Source: Epiperipatus broadwayi
Lineage: Eukaryota > Onychophora > Udeonychophora > Euonychophora > Peripatidae
NCBI GenBank assembly: GCA_028023455.1
Contig: JAQFVV010000013.1
Span: forward strand, 2,668,001-2,732,000
DNA: 64,000 nt
Direction of reading: 5' to 3'
Shown piece by piece: positions 49,252 through 60,620 of this stretch (its first letter is position 1; every line of letters begins with the position of its first letter). The notes beneath the pieces are model-generated. The model was not told the origin of the DNA. It made no database searches and saw only the letters and a list, made by a program, of their open reading frames with translations. Both the position numbers and the translations under genes were made by a program.

Positions 49252-50773
49252 GTGATGAGTGTTGAAAATATGGAAGATTCTGCAGTTTGCAAGGAAAATT
49301 TATATTCAGTGTTTTTATTCAACATGGCCACTAGCAATAGCAATGCTTCAGCACAGAAGAGAATAAGAAAATTTTCAAATCTTTCAAATGTTTCTTTCAT
49401 TGATGAAAATGTTGAAAGTTCATCTCACAATAATTTTATAGTATTGTTTTAAAAAATGTTGCTAACAAAAATTTGATTTCATTCTGAAAATTTCACAAAG
49501 TTTTCCAAACTGCTAGAGGCTGACAAAATCGTTTCTAGCAACATTCTTTTAGAGAGGAAAGAAATTATTGTCTATTCTCAAACTAAGAGATAATTCTAAT
49601 GTTTCACCCATAGAAAAAACTTTTTGATCAATCCAATATGCAGAAGTGGTCCGATAATCAGTTTGTGCTTGTAGATAATTCTAAAAGTTGTTTTAAACTG
49701 CTAGAGGTCGATAGTGTTGCTACAATGGAAAAATTCTCAACTAAAAACAAAAACATAGAGTTTTGAAACAAAAGATAATCTTTAGTGACAATTCTAATAT
49801 AAAAGATATTTATAGTGATTCTATGACATCAGAAGCTTCTATTACTCTTCTCCTCCATCAAAACAACACCATTCATCAATCCACTAACTCCAATGATATC
49901 ATTTATGCTAGGATTGTTAATAGTAATAATAATTGGCAAAAAGAAAATCATCTACAAGCAGAAGATATACAAGACTCCTTGATTAATCTTATGAACTGTG
50001 GTGTGGCTGAAGCAACTGATTTTGGACATGAGACCTATAACAAGTTATCTATGAGTGTTGAAAGATTTATGGAAGATCAATTCCTTGAACTTACCAATAA
50101 CTTTAATAAATCTATACCTGATCTGCTATATGAATCTTTTTTGCACTATTCGAATGAGAGAACACTCATCTTTGCCATCATTAACAATAGATATTCTTTA
50201 TTCAAATTTCCAGCAGACCAGTTTTACAGCTTGATTAAGAAAAAAACTTCACAGAAGGAGTGCACAAGATCTTGGTACTTCCTAATGACCACTATTTAGC
50301 GGTCAAATTCAAATCGTGGGGAGATGAACAATTTCAAAAATAATATCAGGACCATTGGTGATAAATTACTTTGTTGTATTAATACCAATTGGCCAGTTGT
50401 CTAGGCAGAAAAAATTAAAAACTGTTTAATTGACTAAGATCTGCAAGAAATGTTGAGAAAATATGGGACAGTCTCAAACTTCCGCTACTTAATACAGAGA
50501 AAGGTTGGGGGGTTAGTTCTCTCAAACACTGCTGTATTTAGTATAACCATTAAAGGCAATGTCAGTCCAACTAATAATCCGACTGTCATTTCACTACATG
50601 GTGCACCAATGGTTTTGTCCTTTGTTGGTGTCCACTCCCAATGCTTTTATTGTCTAGCAAGCACTTATTTAATTAAGGACTTTAAAGCTAGGATTTATAG
50701 TTTATGTGGCATTAAGAGAACAGAATTCATAAATGCGAAAGAACACCTGGGGGTGCAAATATTTTGGAGTTAG
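49252..50773 (+). pseudogene. LINE ORF1 (gag-like), broken
   Basis: Three main pieces: 49252-49452 (start MMSVENMEDS), 49763-50299 (178 codons, polar, acidic) and 50450-50773. The last contains ITIKGNVSPT and GVHSQCFYCLASTYLIKDFKARI, which keeps the first two Cys of a CCHC zinc knuckle but has lost the His and final Cys. ORF1 proteins of this type bind the element RNA. Stops and frameshifts separate the pieces. Confidence 0.55.
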
Positions 50774-51699
50774 TTATGGGATCTCATAATAATACTGAGC
50801 CAAAGCTCACTGATCCCAATGATGTATCTAGGGGCAGCCTTCTTCTGGAAGCACCCGACTTATAAAGATTGAAACATGTATGAAAGGTATTGACTTGGTT
50901 GAAGATAAAAGTTCAAAGCAGATCCTGGTTTTACCTTAAAGCAGATCCTGGTTTTACCTTAAATGAGGGACAAAGTGCAGCAACTTGCCTATCTTCAAAT
51001 GATGGTCTCGAAATTAAAAATGGGAAGTAGAAAAAGAAGAGAAATTGGAAGACTGATAAAAATAGCAATATGGAGATGGATATTCAAGATGAAGTGCCAA
51101 CTGAATCCACAACAAGTCAAATTGCTAGCCCCAGAAAAAAGGAATAACATGAAGGAGCTAAGGCAGAGTGACAGATCCAGTTCTGAAGACAATGAGTTGC
51201 CAGAGTGAAAGAATAATCATAATAATGGATTGCCTCTAAGGGAGAAACCAAATAAAAAAAAGTTCAGATAATTGTTAAGAGTCAGAGAACTAACGCTGAT
51301 TCTTACACTGACAACTTGTAGGAAGAGGGAGCAAATAAAACAATGAAAAAAAGTAACTCATGAGGACATATCTTGTCTAGAGCTGTGTCAGGGTTTGGCA
51401 GATGAAACTGCTCTCAGTGTTGATATTTTTCCTAGTAATTCAGGTGATCTGATGATTGTACCTTCTGGTATGCCTGGACTTGATACATTGGGGATCTTCT
51501 TTAAAGACATTAACTTGTAGGCATGTCATATGATAAATGGATTTGACATTAGTCCATGAGATCTTGATAAATGCTTCTGGCCATCCTAGGGGCCCTGGCC
51601 ACACTAATCAATGTTTTGTTGGTCAGAGTTGTCTGCTTGGGTTTTCTGAATTCACTCTTCCCTTTATTAATCTTCTTCTAAAGTGTTAATTTCAATCAT

Positions 51700-54600
51700 T
51701 GGAATCAATGTCAGTGACTTAAATTCCCTGGTGGGATTACACACCATTCGCACCATTAAAAATTAGTTTAATCTTCATCTGCCACAGGTCATCTGTATAG
51801 TGGAGACAAAAATTTGTCAAAGGTCTAATTACAGAATAGTCATTTTTGTCCTCCCTTGGTTAATTTAAATATTCAAACTCCCATTGCGGCCGGAGATGTT
51901 GCAATATTGATAAATAGACGCAGAACCCCTTCGGAGTTCAAAGTCATCTTTGTTGATTCAAATTGTATTATCATTGATATGCATTATGGCAAACTTTGTT
52001 TTAATCTGGTCTATCTATACTTACAATGCAATAAAACATTAATCAGGAAAATCATAGACACTATTAACATGTTCATGGTTTCAAACTCCTTTCCCCTGTT
52101 CATTTTAGGGGATTTTAACAAAAGTTATGAGTGATTTAATCATCAATATATCCATTTGATCAATAAGGGGGTCATGTATGGTAGGAATTTTTCCTCCAGA
52201 GGCATTCCCTATTATACCCATAGATGGAGGACCCTTATAGACCTCCTTTACTACATGCCAGACTTACACTTTCAGCTGAATGTGGTGCTAAGGTTGGTCA
52301 GTTTTTCTGACCACTTGGCATCTACATGTTGATATTAAGGTGGATGATGGGCCTCTGACTGTGTATGGGTTGAGGAGTACTATGAGGCTGGTGAATAAAC
52401 ATACCATTCCTGCAGATTTGATTTCTGAAATTTATATATATTTAAATTTTGAAATTTAGGCTCCTTTCAGGCCTGGACTGCCTTCCTTGAAATGGCGCAG
52501 GCTACTATAAAAAAATTCACTTGGAACTCTCCTAGCCCAGCAAAAATTATTACTTGAGCTAAATGACATTGCAAATAAACTGGACTTACTCTCTGGCAGC
52601 AATCACAGTATTGATGAAATTCTATGACTGAAGAAGAATTACCAAAACAGTCAAAGCGCCTTGGTAGAACATATCACTATCAATCATGCAAATTCCTTGG
52701 GAATTGGCACTGTTGGACCAGAAGTTATTTGAGGTACATGCTGGGAGGAAATAGGAAACAGATTACCCCCTCATCAATTGTCCTCAGTTGGGCAGTCAAA
52801 TCAGGGTGTTCGAATCTTACTTCATCTCCAAGTTGCAGAGTCAAGGGATGGCTATTAGTAGAGCTGAGTGCTGGGTGGATTGCTCATTGGATCATGGAAT
52901 CACTAATCAAGATATCCTTGAAAAGCTTAGATCATTCCTGGAGGGGGCCCACCCTGGTTCACATGCGATTCCCAAATTCCTCCTACCATACTTGAGTTAT
53001 TTTGTTGTGCCAATCATCTTGGAAACCATCAACGGGCTGGCCACACGGTGTAGGTCAGTTGAAGCTCTGCACCCTGTCTCGCTAGTACCCTTTTTGAAAA
53101 AAACGATGTTCATGCTCTGAGCTCTCTAGTCTTTGGCTGATTTCTATGACACCTCTGGTCATCAAGATTGTTGAGTCACTTCTTAAGACCTGCATCCAAA
53201 ATAGAATTTATCAAAACTTGTCTGCTGCACAGTTTGCAAAAAATCTATCTACTAACAATGCTGTCTATTCAAGATTATACTTGAGCATATGAGGCATCAT
53301 AGAGGTGTCAGGCCAATCACTGACTAACTAGACCTAAGAGCAGCATTTGACTCAGTGAGGATTGATCTGCTCATTGAGATACTTAGGTGTTATATGGTCT
53401 CCAAGGTCTATCTTTTCATAATTGTAAATCTTAGTAATAGAGAAATTCTCATCACTTTGGATGGAAAGGTGCACCTGGCTTTCACCCAAATCTCTCTATC
53501 CCACAGGGCTCTGTGCTCAGTACCCTTTTGTTCACAGCATTCATCAACCTGCTACTGGTTGGACTTGAGAGGGATCTGCCAGGTATTCATATTCCAAACT
53601 TGAGAAAAGCGGTCAAGTGTCTCATATATATCAACAACATTGTGGTATTTCTTCCATCAGAGAAATATATTCTTGGTCTCGAGAAAATCATGGACTGGTA
53701 TTCTAAGAACTATGGACTAAGCTTTAATCGAGAGAAGTCTGCAGCTTGGCAGTTATTGACTGGGAAGATTTCATCTAATTTTCTGGCCATGCCACAGAAG
53801 TTTCTTGGTTTTCCCTTATGCTTTCTACAAGAGATATGAGAATACAGGTTCAAAGAAAACTACTTGAGCAGTCAAAAGCACAGTCGATTTGATTTCAGGG
53901 ATTTACCTGTCATTGGTGGGAAAAGTGCATTACTTAATATTCTAGCCTTCCCAAAGAGAAATTATTTTATGCCGGTAATTATGCCAACTAAAGGTTTCCA
54001 CACAAAGGTTAACTCTCTTTGCTCTCAACTGCTCTGGAAGAAAAAAGTTGTCGCAATAAGCCACAAAAGGATGTGCTAGCCCAGAAAGGTTGATGGGCTT
54101 GCCCTTCATTCTATTCAAACCTTTCTGTATCAGAGGGCCCATAATCTTTTGGTTGGGCTAAAAGAGTGGTTCACATCAGCTATTTTTCATTCTTTAATCC
54201 CACACACTGACACACCACAACCTACAGATAGACCCCCCCACCTGTAAAACTGCTGGCTTGGTTGGAGAGGCTTGTTGCATTGGTTAAGGGGGCATTGAAA
54301 TTGTTGTATTGCTAAATTGAAATACTGGAAGGTACACCAATTGCTTTACCCTACCACAGATGCTCCTCAGGACTTCTTGTGACTTTCAAATGATCTGTTA
54401 ATTACGAAATTCAAATTCTGGATGTTGGAGGGAAGATATCTGAATTTTATCATAAAAGTAAACTTGACTGCACTCCCCACCAGTGAATTTTTAGTCATGA
54501 GGAGAGGATTTGCCAAACTAAATTCAGTTTTCCAGATGTGCAATCGAGAAAATGAATCAATGCAGCACCTATTCTTTGGTTGTGTGATATCAAATAAATG

Positions 54601-54861
54601 CAGAGCAATACTCAATGACTGGATCACATCCTGTAAACAAAGAATTTTTAACCTGAAAGAATGCCTAAAAACTGGAGTCTTTGGAATAATTAGACTGTCA
54701 ATCATGATGAACTATATAGTCTGGACAATGAAATGCCATCTCTTATTTGGGCAGATTAACAGTAACTTTGTGCAAGATCAGGGCAATCAGGAAGATGGAT
54801 CACTTAATCTCACCTGAAAGAATCTATAATGATACCTGGAAGTTCGTGGTATTGCCAGAAT
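51700..54861 (+). pseudogene. LINE ORF2: endonuclease, reverse transcriptase, zinc-binding end
   Basis: The APE endonuclease is at 51856-52330: AGDVAILINRR, then FILGDFN and SFSDHLAS (catalytic GDFN and SDH blocks). The RT is at about 53000-53840: HPVSLVPFLKK, DLRAAFDSV-like at 53330, LLFTAFINLLLVGLERDLPGI, then YINNIVVF where the catalytic DD has become NN, and FLGFPLCF. The zinc-binding region is at 54422-54640: MLEGRYLNFIIKVNLTALP, FQMCNRENESMQHLFFGC. It ends RKMDHLISPERIYNDTWKFVVLPE at 54861. More than six frame breaks plus the DD to NN change make it inactive. Confidence 0.75.
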
Positions 54862-55730
54862 AGTTTTTGCTTCAGCGCTGGGGGGGGGGCTTTCTTCATG
54901 GTATATCTGGAAGTCCCTATACATTAGCCACTAAGATGACTCTGGCCATGGTCAGGTATGCCCATTTCGGGAGATTGATAGTCAAAGGATTAACCCTCCC
55001 ATAATGGTCAGAAGGCTGGAGAATGTATATTATTTCCCTGCTCATGTCTTGTCAAGTAAAGATGCCAAACTCTCAATTTTAGAAAAAGGACAAAACTATT
55101 GAAATAATGTGTCTTCTTCAAACTGTCCAAATGCTTATCATAAGTCAAGACATCCTTGTATTCATAGGCAATAAAGTTACTTTTGAAAATAAAAATGTTT
55201 TAGCCAACAGATCATTAAAACAGATTGGCTATTTACCTTTTTAAAATATAGTATGTTCATGCTTTCATTGAAATTTTTTTATTAATATATTAAAATATCT
55301 GAAAAAATATTTTGAGTATACTTTTTGTTTGCCAACTTGGTTTCTTATTTATTCATTTGTATAATATATCCATGTTCTATTTATAGATTTCATGTTACAT
55401 TATTATGAGTTGTCTCTAAAATACTGTATTTTAAATAAAGTAGCAACTTTTTTTTTTTATTTATTTACAGAGTATTTTAATTTGTAAATTTTCTGAATTA
55501 TTGTTTAATATTTTTTTTTTAAAAAATTCCATTAACATTCATAATTTCATGATTTGAATTCCTACTAAGAATTTTAAAAAATTAATCTAGATTAAGTATA
55601 TTAAATTTTAATTTTGCATTACTATTTTTTTTTATGAATAAATTTTCATTTTTTTAAATATACTATTATTTTTTAACATATATAACTTTATGATACTTTT
55701 ATCTTTTTATATAAGCAAGTAAAAATAAAT
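54862..55730. other. LINE 3' flank, then AT-rich DNA
   Basis: The first 300 bases after ORF2 are relatively GC-rich (a run of ten G at 54879) and may be the LINE 3' UTR; a frame at 54960-55080 (MVRRLENVYYFPAHVLSSKDAKL) could be read-through of it. The rest is low-complexity AT sequence. Confidence 0.4.
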
Positions 55731-55850
55731 GTCAGTGTAATTTAAACCACTAAATCACACGATCACCATTCTTTATGCTTCCTGCATACATTGTTTACTC
55801 TGGCTTGCACTGAGTGACACTACTGTATGGAGAGTTTTGTCTCTGTATTA
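55731..55850 (-). repeat. Family 1 hammerhead element fragment, no ribozyme
   Basis: Begins with the inverted 3' tail (CACACGATCACCATTCTTTATGC) and jumps to the plus-strand segment TGGCTTGCACTGAGTG, then CTACTGTATGGAGAGTTTTG. The ribozyme body is missing. It is another example of the inverted-end architecture. Confidence 0.65.
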
Positions 55851-56645
55851 GTGTAATTTATACTGATAATTTTTAAAGTTATTTCTACTTTTATAAATAT
55901 AAATCCAAAATAACATCATTTTATACTGAAATTTATTAATAAATAGTTAATTAAAATCAACAAACAAAATTTAGAAAAAGCACTCAAATCTGAAATGTTT
56001 CTATTTTAATTTTGTAGTAACTGAAAATCAATTATGAACATAATATTTCTTGACTGTAGAAATTCAAAGCAATCTGAGGACTTCCAGAACTATATTGAAA
56101 ATAAAAAACTAGGTTATAATTATTAGACATATTTAATTTATATCAACACACACAAAAAAAGAGAGACTGGAGTTGAATTAATGATACTATGTAATTGTTT
56201 AATAAAATTAAATATATAGGTATTAATTTTTAATTAACTTTAAACTTTAAAAATCATGGTGAAATATGATGTTATATTCCATAGCATAAGAAATAATTAG
56301 TAATGCTCTATATAGTTTAGTGCAGTAGCAAAGTAATGTAAAGCTTAAGGTTCCTGGACTGTGACTCAAATCAGTCTCTTTCAGTATTCAAACTTCATTT
56401 AAAATTTCATGTAAACTTCTAAGTAACAATCCATTCAATTATTTATTTAATGATTAGTAATGATCATTAATATATTTATCTAAGGATCCTAGCAAATATA
56501 TAAGTGGAAGAATATTGATATTTGCATACTAAATTGAAAAGTTATAATTAGTTAATTCAAAAGGCATAAAAAAGAATACATAGTTGGATAGAAAAGTTAT
56601 GTTGAAACTCTTGATAAAAATAAATTAACCTATCATTTATCATTA
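55851..56645. other. AT-rich DNA, nothing recognised
   Basis: Low-complexity sequence between a family 1 fragment and a PLE fragment; no supported feature. Confidence 0.5.
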
Positions 56646-56649
56646 AATG

Positions 56650-57580
56650 TTGAATATATAGAAAATTTTAAACTTTATTTAAACATATCTCCTTCAATTA
56701 AATTCACAATGGAATCAAAACGAAAACAAAAAATGGCATTCTTAAATTTTCGTGTGACAAGACACAACAGGGCAAAGTAAAAACAACAATATATAGAAAA
56801 CCAACACACACTGGCAAGTATATCCAATCATATCAGAAACACTAAACATAGTATTATACTATCACTATGGAACAAAACAAAAGGAGTTTGTTTGAAAACC
56901 AGTGATTTGAAAAATGAAAAGATTCACATATAACAAACTCTCATGAATAATGGTTATCCATCAATAGACAAAAAAACAGATATCAAAAGAAAAAAAACAA
57001 TTACTGGTACTGTAGTGTATCTATACATACCAGGAATAGTAGACAGATTAAAGAAAATCTGCAGACAATATAACATTAGAATAGCTTTCCAAAACCATAT
57101 CACGCTGAGAAATTTAACTTCTACCAAGCTTAAACTGGAAATGCTGAAAGAGAAAAACTGCATCTATGAAATACCATGTGAATGTGGAATGAAATATACT
57201 GGTGAGACCTGTCAACCTATTGAACACTGATTGAAAGAACACAATCTAATGGTTAAAAAAGAAAAAAAAAACATGTGACTACAGTAGCAGTCCATATATG
57301 TACTAATATGTTCAATTGGGAAAATACAAAAATATGGAATAGAGAGGAAAATATGCAAAGGAGAAAATTCAAGGAAGCTGCTCATATGACTATGGTAAGT
57401 AATCCTATAAATCAATCCAGGGTGGTAATATACAATGTATGGAGGCCTCTTATTAATATCTTGCTCTTAGAAAAAGGATTAATAAAAAAAAAATTGAAGG
57501 ACTCGGAAGGATTTGAACCAACTTTCATATATAAAAATGTGAAATTTCTACCATCTGTTGCTTTTGACAGAATAGCTTAG
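56650..57580 (+). pseudogene. Penelope-like element 3' half with GIY-YIG endonuclease
   Basis: Reads ENFKLYLNISPSIKFTMES, FLNFRV, then (after a frameshift) TTIYRKPTHTGKY, the PLE block just after the RT core. Frame 56943-57230 continues with VYLYIPGIVDRLKKICRQYNI, then CIYEIPCECGMKYTGETCQP and, past a stop, KEHNLMVKK: the GIY-YIG endonuclease with its Cys pair. Frame 57275-57580 gives HICTNMFNWENTKIWNREEN, RKFKEAAHMTM, the conserved W...E...KEA end. The YxDD region is absent. It is a different PLE family from the ones at 8.6 and 42 kb. Confidence 0.8.
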
Positions 57581-57645
57581 TTGGTTAGAGTGTTGCCTTA
57601 AAATTTGATATTCGAGAATGTAAAGGTGTAAGTTCGACTCCTATG
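57563..57645 (+). promoter_or_regulatory. tRNA-like pol III promoter (A box and B box)
   Basis: TAGCTTAGTTGG at 57573-57584 matches the A-box consensus completely and AGTTCGACTCC at 57631-57641 matches the B box at 10 of 11 positions, 58 nt apart. The intervening sequence resembles a worn tRNA-Leu(TAA)-like anticodon arm (CTTAAAA) with a long variable arm. It sits directly after the PLE frame. The same tRNA-like unit is at 5309-5377 on the minus strand. Confidence 0.6.
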
Positions 57646-57667
57646 CTAATATTGTCATTGGTCAGGC

Positions 57668-57735
57668 CAGCAACATCTGAAGAGGAGTGGAAAATAATAG
57701 TATTTGAAATGTTGTGTAATTATTCTGTGTTGTCT
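57668..57735 (+). ncRNA. Hammerhead-like ribozyme downstream of a PLE
   Basis: CTGAAGA at 57677-57683 and GAAA at 57706-57709 give a complete core, and T57717-A57718 fits the cleavage-site position. Stem III is A-U, U-G, G-U with a UUG loop, so it is weak. Stem I has two inner pairs (AT/AT), a loop, then GCAAC/GTTGT. Stem II (GGA/TTT wobbles) is poor. Penelope-like elements are known to carry small hammerheads in their terminal repeats, and this is in the expected place. Probably a decayed member. Confidence 0.55.
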
Positions 57736-57759
57736 ATTTGTGCATTACTAACACATTGT

Positions 57760-59984
57760 ACCAGAAAGGTTTAGATAAAGTTTAAAGTTTTCTATATATT
57801 CAACATTTAATAAATGATGATGGAAATAGTCCAACATATTATCACATCCAATATACTATCATCACAAACACTCAGGCAAAATCTAACTATAATCTCTCAA
57901 AATATACATATATATTTTTCTTCAAATATTCACAAAATCTGATAAAACAAATTTAAATAATATATATAAAATATTTTATAATAAATGCTTTTATTTATTG
58001 TGCACTAACAAGTCACAATAAATATAAAAAACCCAAATACAGTTGGAAAGACCAATTGTTTTAGGCTTTTTGGTGCACAATAAATAAAAGTGTTTATTAT
58101 ATAATACTTTTTACATATATTATTTTTAATTTTTTAGTATTCATATTTTTTTTTGTAATTATTTTTATTTAAAATGAAAAATAAAAATGATGTTACATTC
58201 TGTATAATATTTGAAAAGAAATTTGTGGGGCATTAAAAATTGATTCCAATATTAGTTTGTTTATGAAAAAACTTACAATAAAGAGAAACTAAAATTTAAA
58301 GCAATTTTTACAGTCAAAACAGGTGATTTGTTTTTATTTCTATTTGATTTTACTGTAAACACTTTTTAGTTTTAGTTTTTCTTTTAAAAAAAAAATACTG
58401 CCCTCTCATGTGCATCACTGAAAACTTACTGATGCAAAATCAACATTTTAAATTTGGTCTGCCAAAATTGCTACAGTAAATAAACAAGGAGACTATCCTG
58501 AAATGTTTCATTGTTATATTGCAGTGTCATCAATTTCTGAGATATGTATTAAATTTGAAAAAAAAACCCATTTGATAGAAATATGTTAAAACTTGATTAC
58601 AAAATTTATCCTAACCAAACAAATAGAGAGTTTCTAAGTTATCACTATGAAAAATATATAGAAAAAATAATTTAAATTTTTGATTACCAGACTAAATTAC
58701 ATCAAATATTTATCTCCGTAATTAATCGATCTGTTTATAAGAATTTTAATTACATTTTATAAGATGCCATTTCCACTTTATAATTATACAATATCTTTAA
58801 CAAATATTAATAAAAGAAATATCTTGCTTTAAATTACTTTTAAAATAAACTTCTAATTAATCATACCATATACATTTATTTGTGCTTATAAATTATATAT
58901 ATATAATTTTTATATATTATATATACAATTTATTAAAACTGTTGAAAATCTTTATTTTTAAAAAGTCCTTCGATTTTTTAAATTATAGAGATAAAACATA
59001 CAAATACTCCAATATAAAGTTGCATGCAAAATGTATTTTCTGTATTACATGAATGTAACACAGTAAATGTGTTATTCAATTATTGTATAGTCAATAAAAT
59101 ATTTTAGCTTAAAATATATATATTGGAGAAAAATAATGTATAAACTTCTCTGTTCAAAAGCAGATTAAGAACTAGACAATAAAATACTAACGAGGAGACT
59201 CAATCATTGAGTTTAATTGTTGCAGAAAAATAGTATGGTTGCTGAATTTATGATGAATGGGTGAAAAATCTCTATATGAATATTATTCATGTTTAATTAG
59301 AATAGTAGCTCAGCAAAACCGCCCAACTATTTATAATATATTGACATATATGATATATATCTTTTTAAAACAATTACTTTTAAATGTACATCAGAATTTA
59401 AGTCATTTATGATGCTGTTCAATGAAAACAGGTTTTAATTAAACAAAAAATAATATGAAAGTTTGTTACTTTCCAAAAAAATGTTTTTAATAATGAAAAA
59501 AAAAAGTTTATTTTTTTTCTTTCATATAAAATTCCAAACAACTTTTTATTATTATTAAACTTTGTTAAAAATATGAAAAACATCACAACATTTGTATTAT
59601 TTTACATTACTGGTAATCTTTGTCAAGGCATAATTCAAATAATTTCATTTTTTATAAAAAAGAAAATCAACTTTGTAAAATATTGTTTATATTTTTCTCA
59701 TGTATATATGTTTTTGGTATTTTTTGACTTGTAAGTTTTTATTTTATTATATATATCAGATGAATTGTGCCATAAAAATTATATAAAATAGACAAAAAGT
59801 TGGTGATAATTTTGAAAAGAAAAATGAATTTAAAAAGAAACTATTAAAATGATTTCCTGATTAATTCATTTTATAAGATTACATTTGTACTTTATGTTGC
59901 ATTAGTAAAGTGCTTATTATTATTCATTAATTGGGTGCTGATTTAATATGCACTCACGGCCGCCATTTTGAATTACAAGAACCA
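57760..59984. other. AT-rich intergenic DNA
   Basis: TA-rich and A/T-run sequence. TTTATTTATTGTGCACTAACAAG near 57990 is matched by inverted TTGGTGCACAATAAATAAA near 58070, a roughly 100 bp hairpin-forming segment. At 59958 the minus strand has CAAAATGGCGGCC followed by GTGAGT. No gene recognised. Confidence 0.4.
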
Positions 59985-60545
59985 CCCAAAACCACGCTGG
60001 CACATCCAACCGATAAATGACATCGATCAAAATGGCCATTTTCATAAAAAAACAAACAAACCAAAACCCAATTTTTGTAGTTATAAAAAATGTAATCATA
60101 TGATTAAAATATTAAAGCACAAAACTAACCATTTTCATAAAAAAAAAACACTAAACCCAATTTGCGTAGTTCAAAATTGCCATTTTCCTCAAAAATTAAA
60201 AAAAAACAACCAATCACGAGATTAAAATATTAAAACACAAAATCACCACTTTCATAAAAAAAAACCCAAAAACCCAATTTTCATAGTTATAAGAAATGGA
60301 ATCATGTGATTATAGTTATAAGAAATGGAATCATGTGATTAAAATATTAAACCACAAAATTCATCATTTTCATCACGATCAGACTGTTCGTTACAAAATC
60401 ACCATTTTCATCACACACACACACAAAAACAAAAATGCTAGTTTACATTTAAGTTTGCTAGTTTATCAAGCATTTTTGGTAATAAAAAAATACCCAATTT
60501 TCATAGTTATAAAAAATGTAATTATGTGATTAAAAAAAGTAAAAT
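59985..60545. repeat. Degenerate tandem repeat, unit about 90-120 bp
   Basis: CCCAATTT, then AGTTATAA, AATGNAATCATGTGATTAAA and CACAAAATCACCATTTTCAT blocks recur four to five times. Two A-rich lysine/histidine-rich open frames (59968-60225 and 60296-60529) are products of the repeat, not genes. Confidence 0.7.
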
Positions 60546-60620
60546 GCAATTTTGCAAATATTTGAAATTAAATGTAAGCAATAATTATATTTTCATCCAG
60601 TTATACACATAAAACCGCGT

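Larger units (their letters stand above)
49110..54861 (+). mobile_element. Near full-length, decayed APE-type LINE
   Basis: Two-ORF non-LTR retrotransposon with gag-like ORF1, then endonuclease, reverse transcriptase and C-terminal zinc-binding region, all interrupted. Its GC content is visibly higher than the flanks. Clade is I/Jockey-like in layout; I cannot place it more finely. It is the parent family of the pieces at 18410-20260 and 20780-21125. Confidence 0.8.

Noticed and set aside
59968-60529. Two open frames rich in Lys, His and Asn
   Set aside because: They are translations of a degenerate A-rich tandem repeat, with no conserved frame between units.
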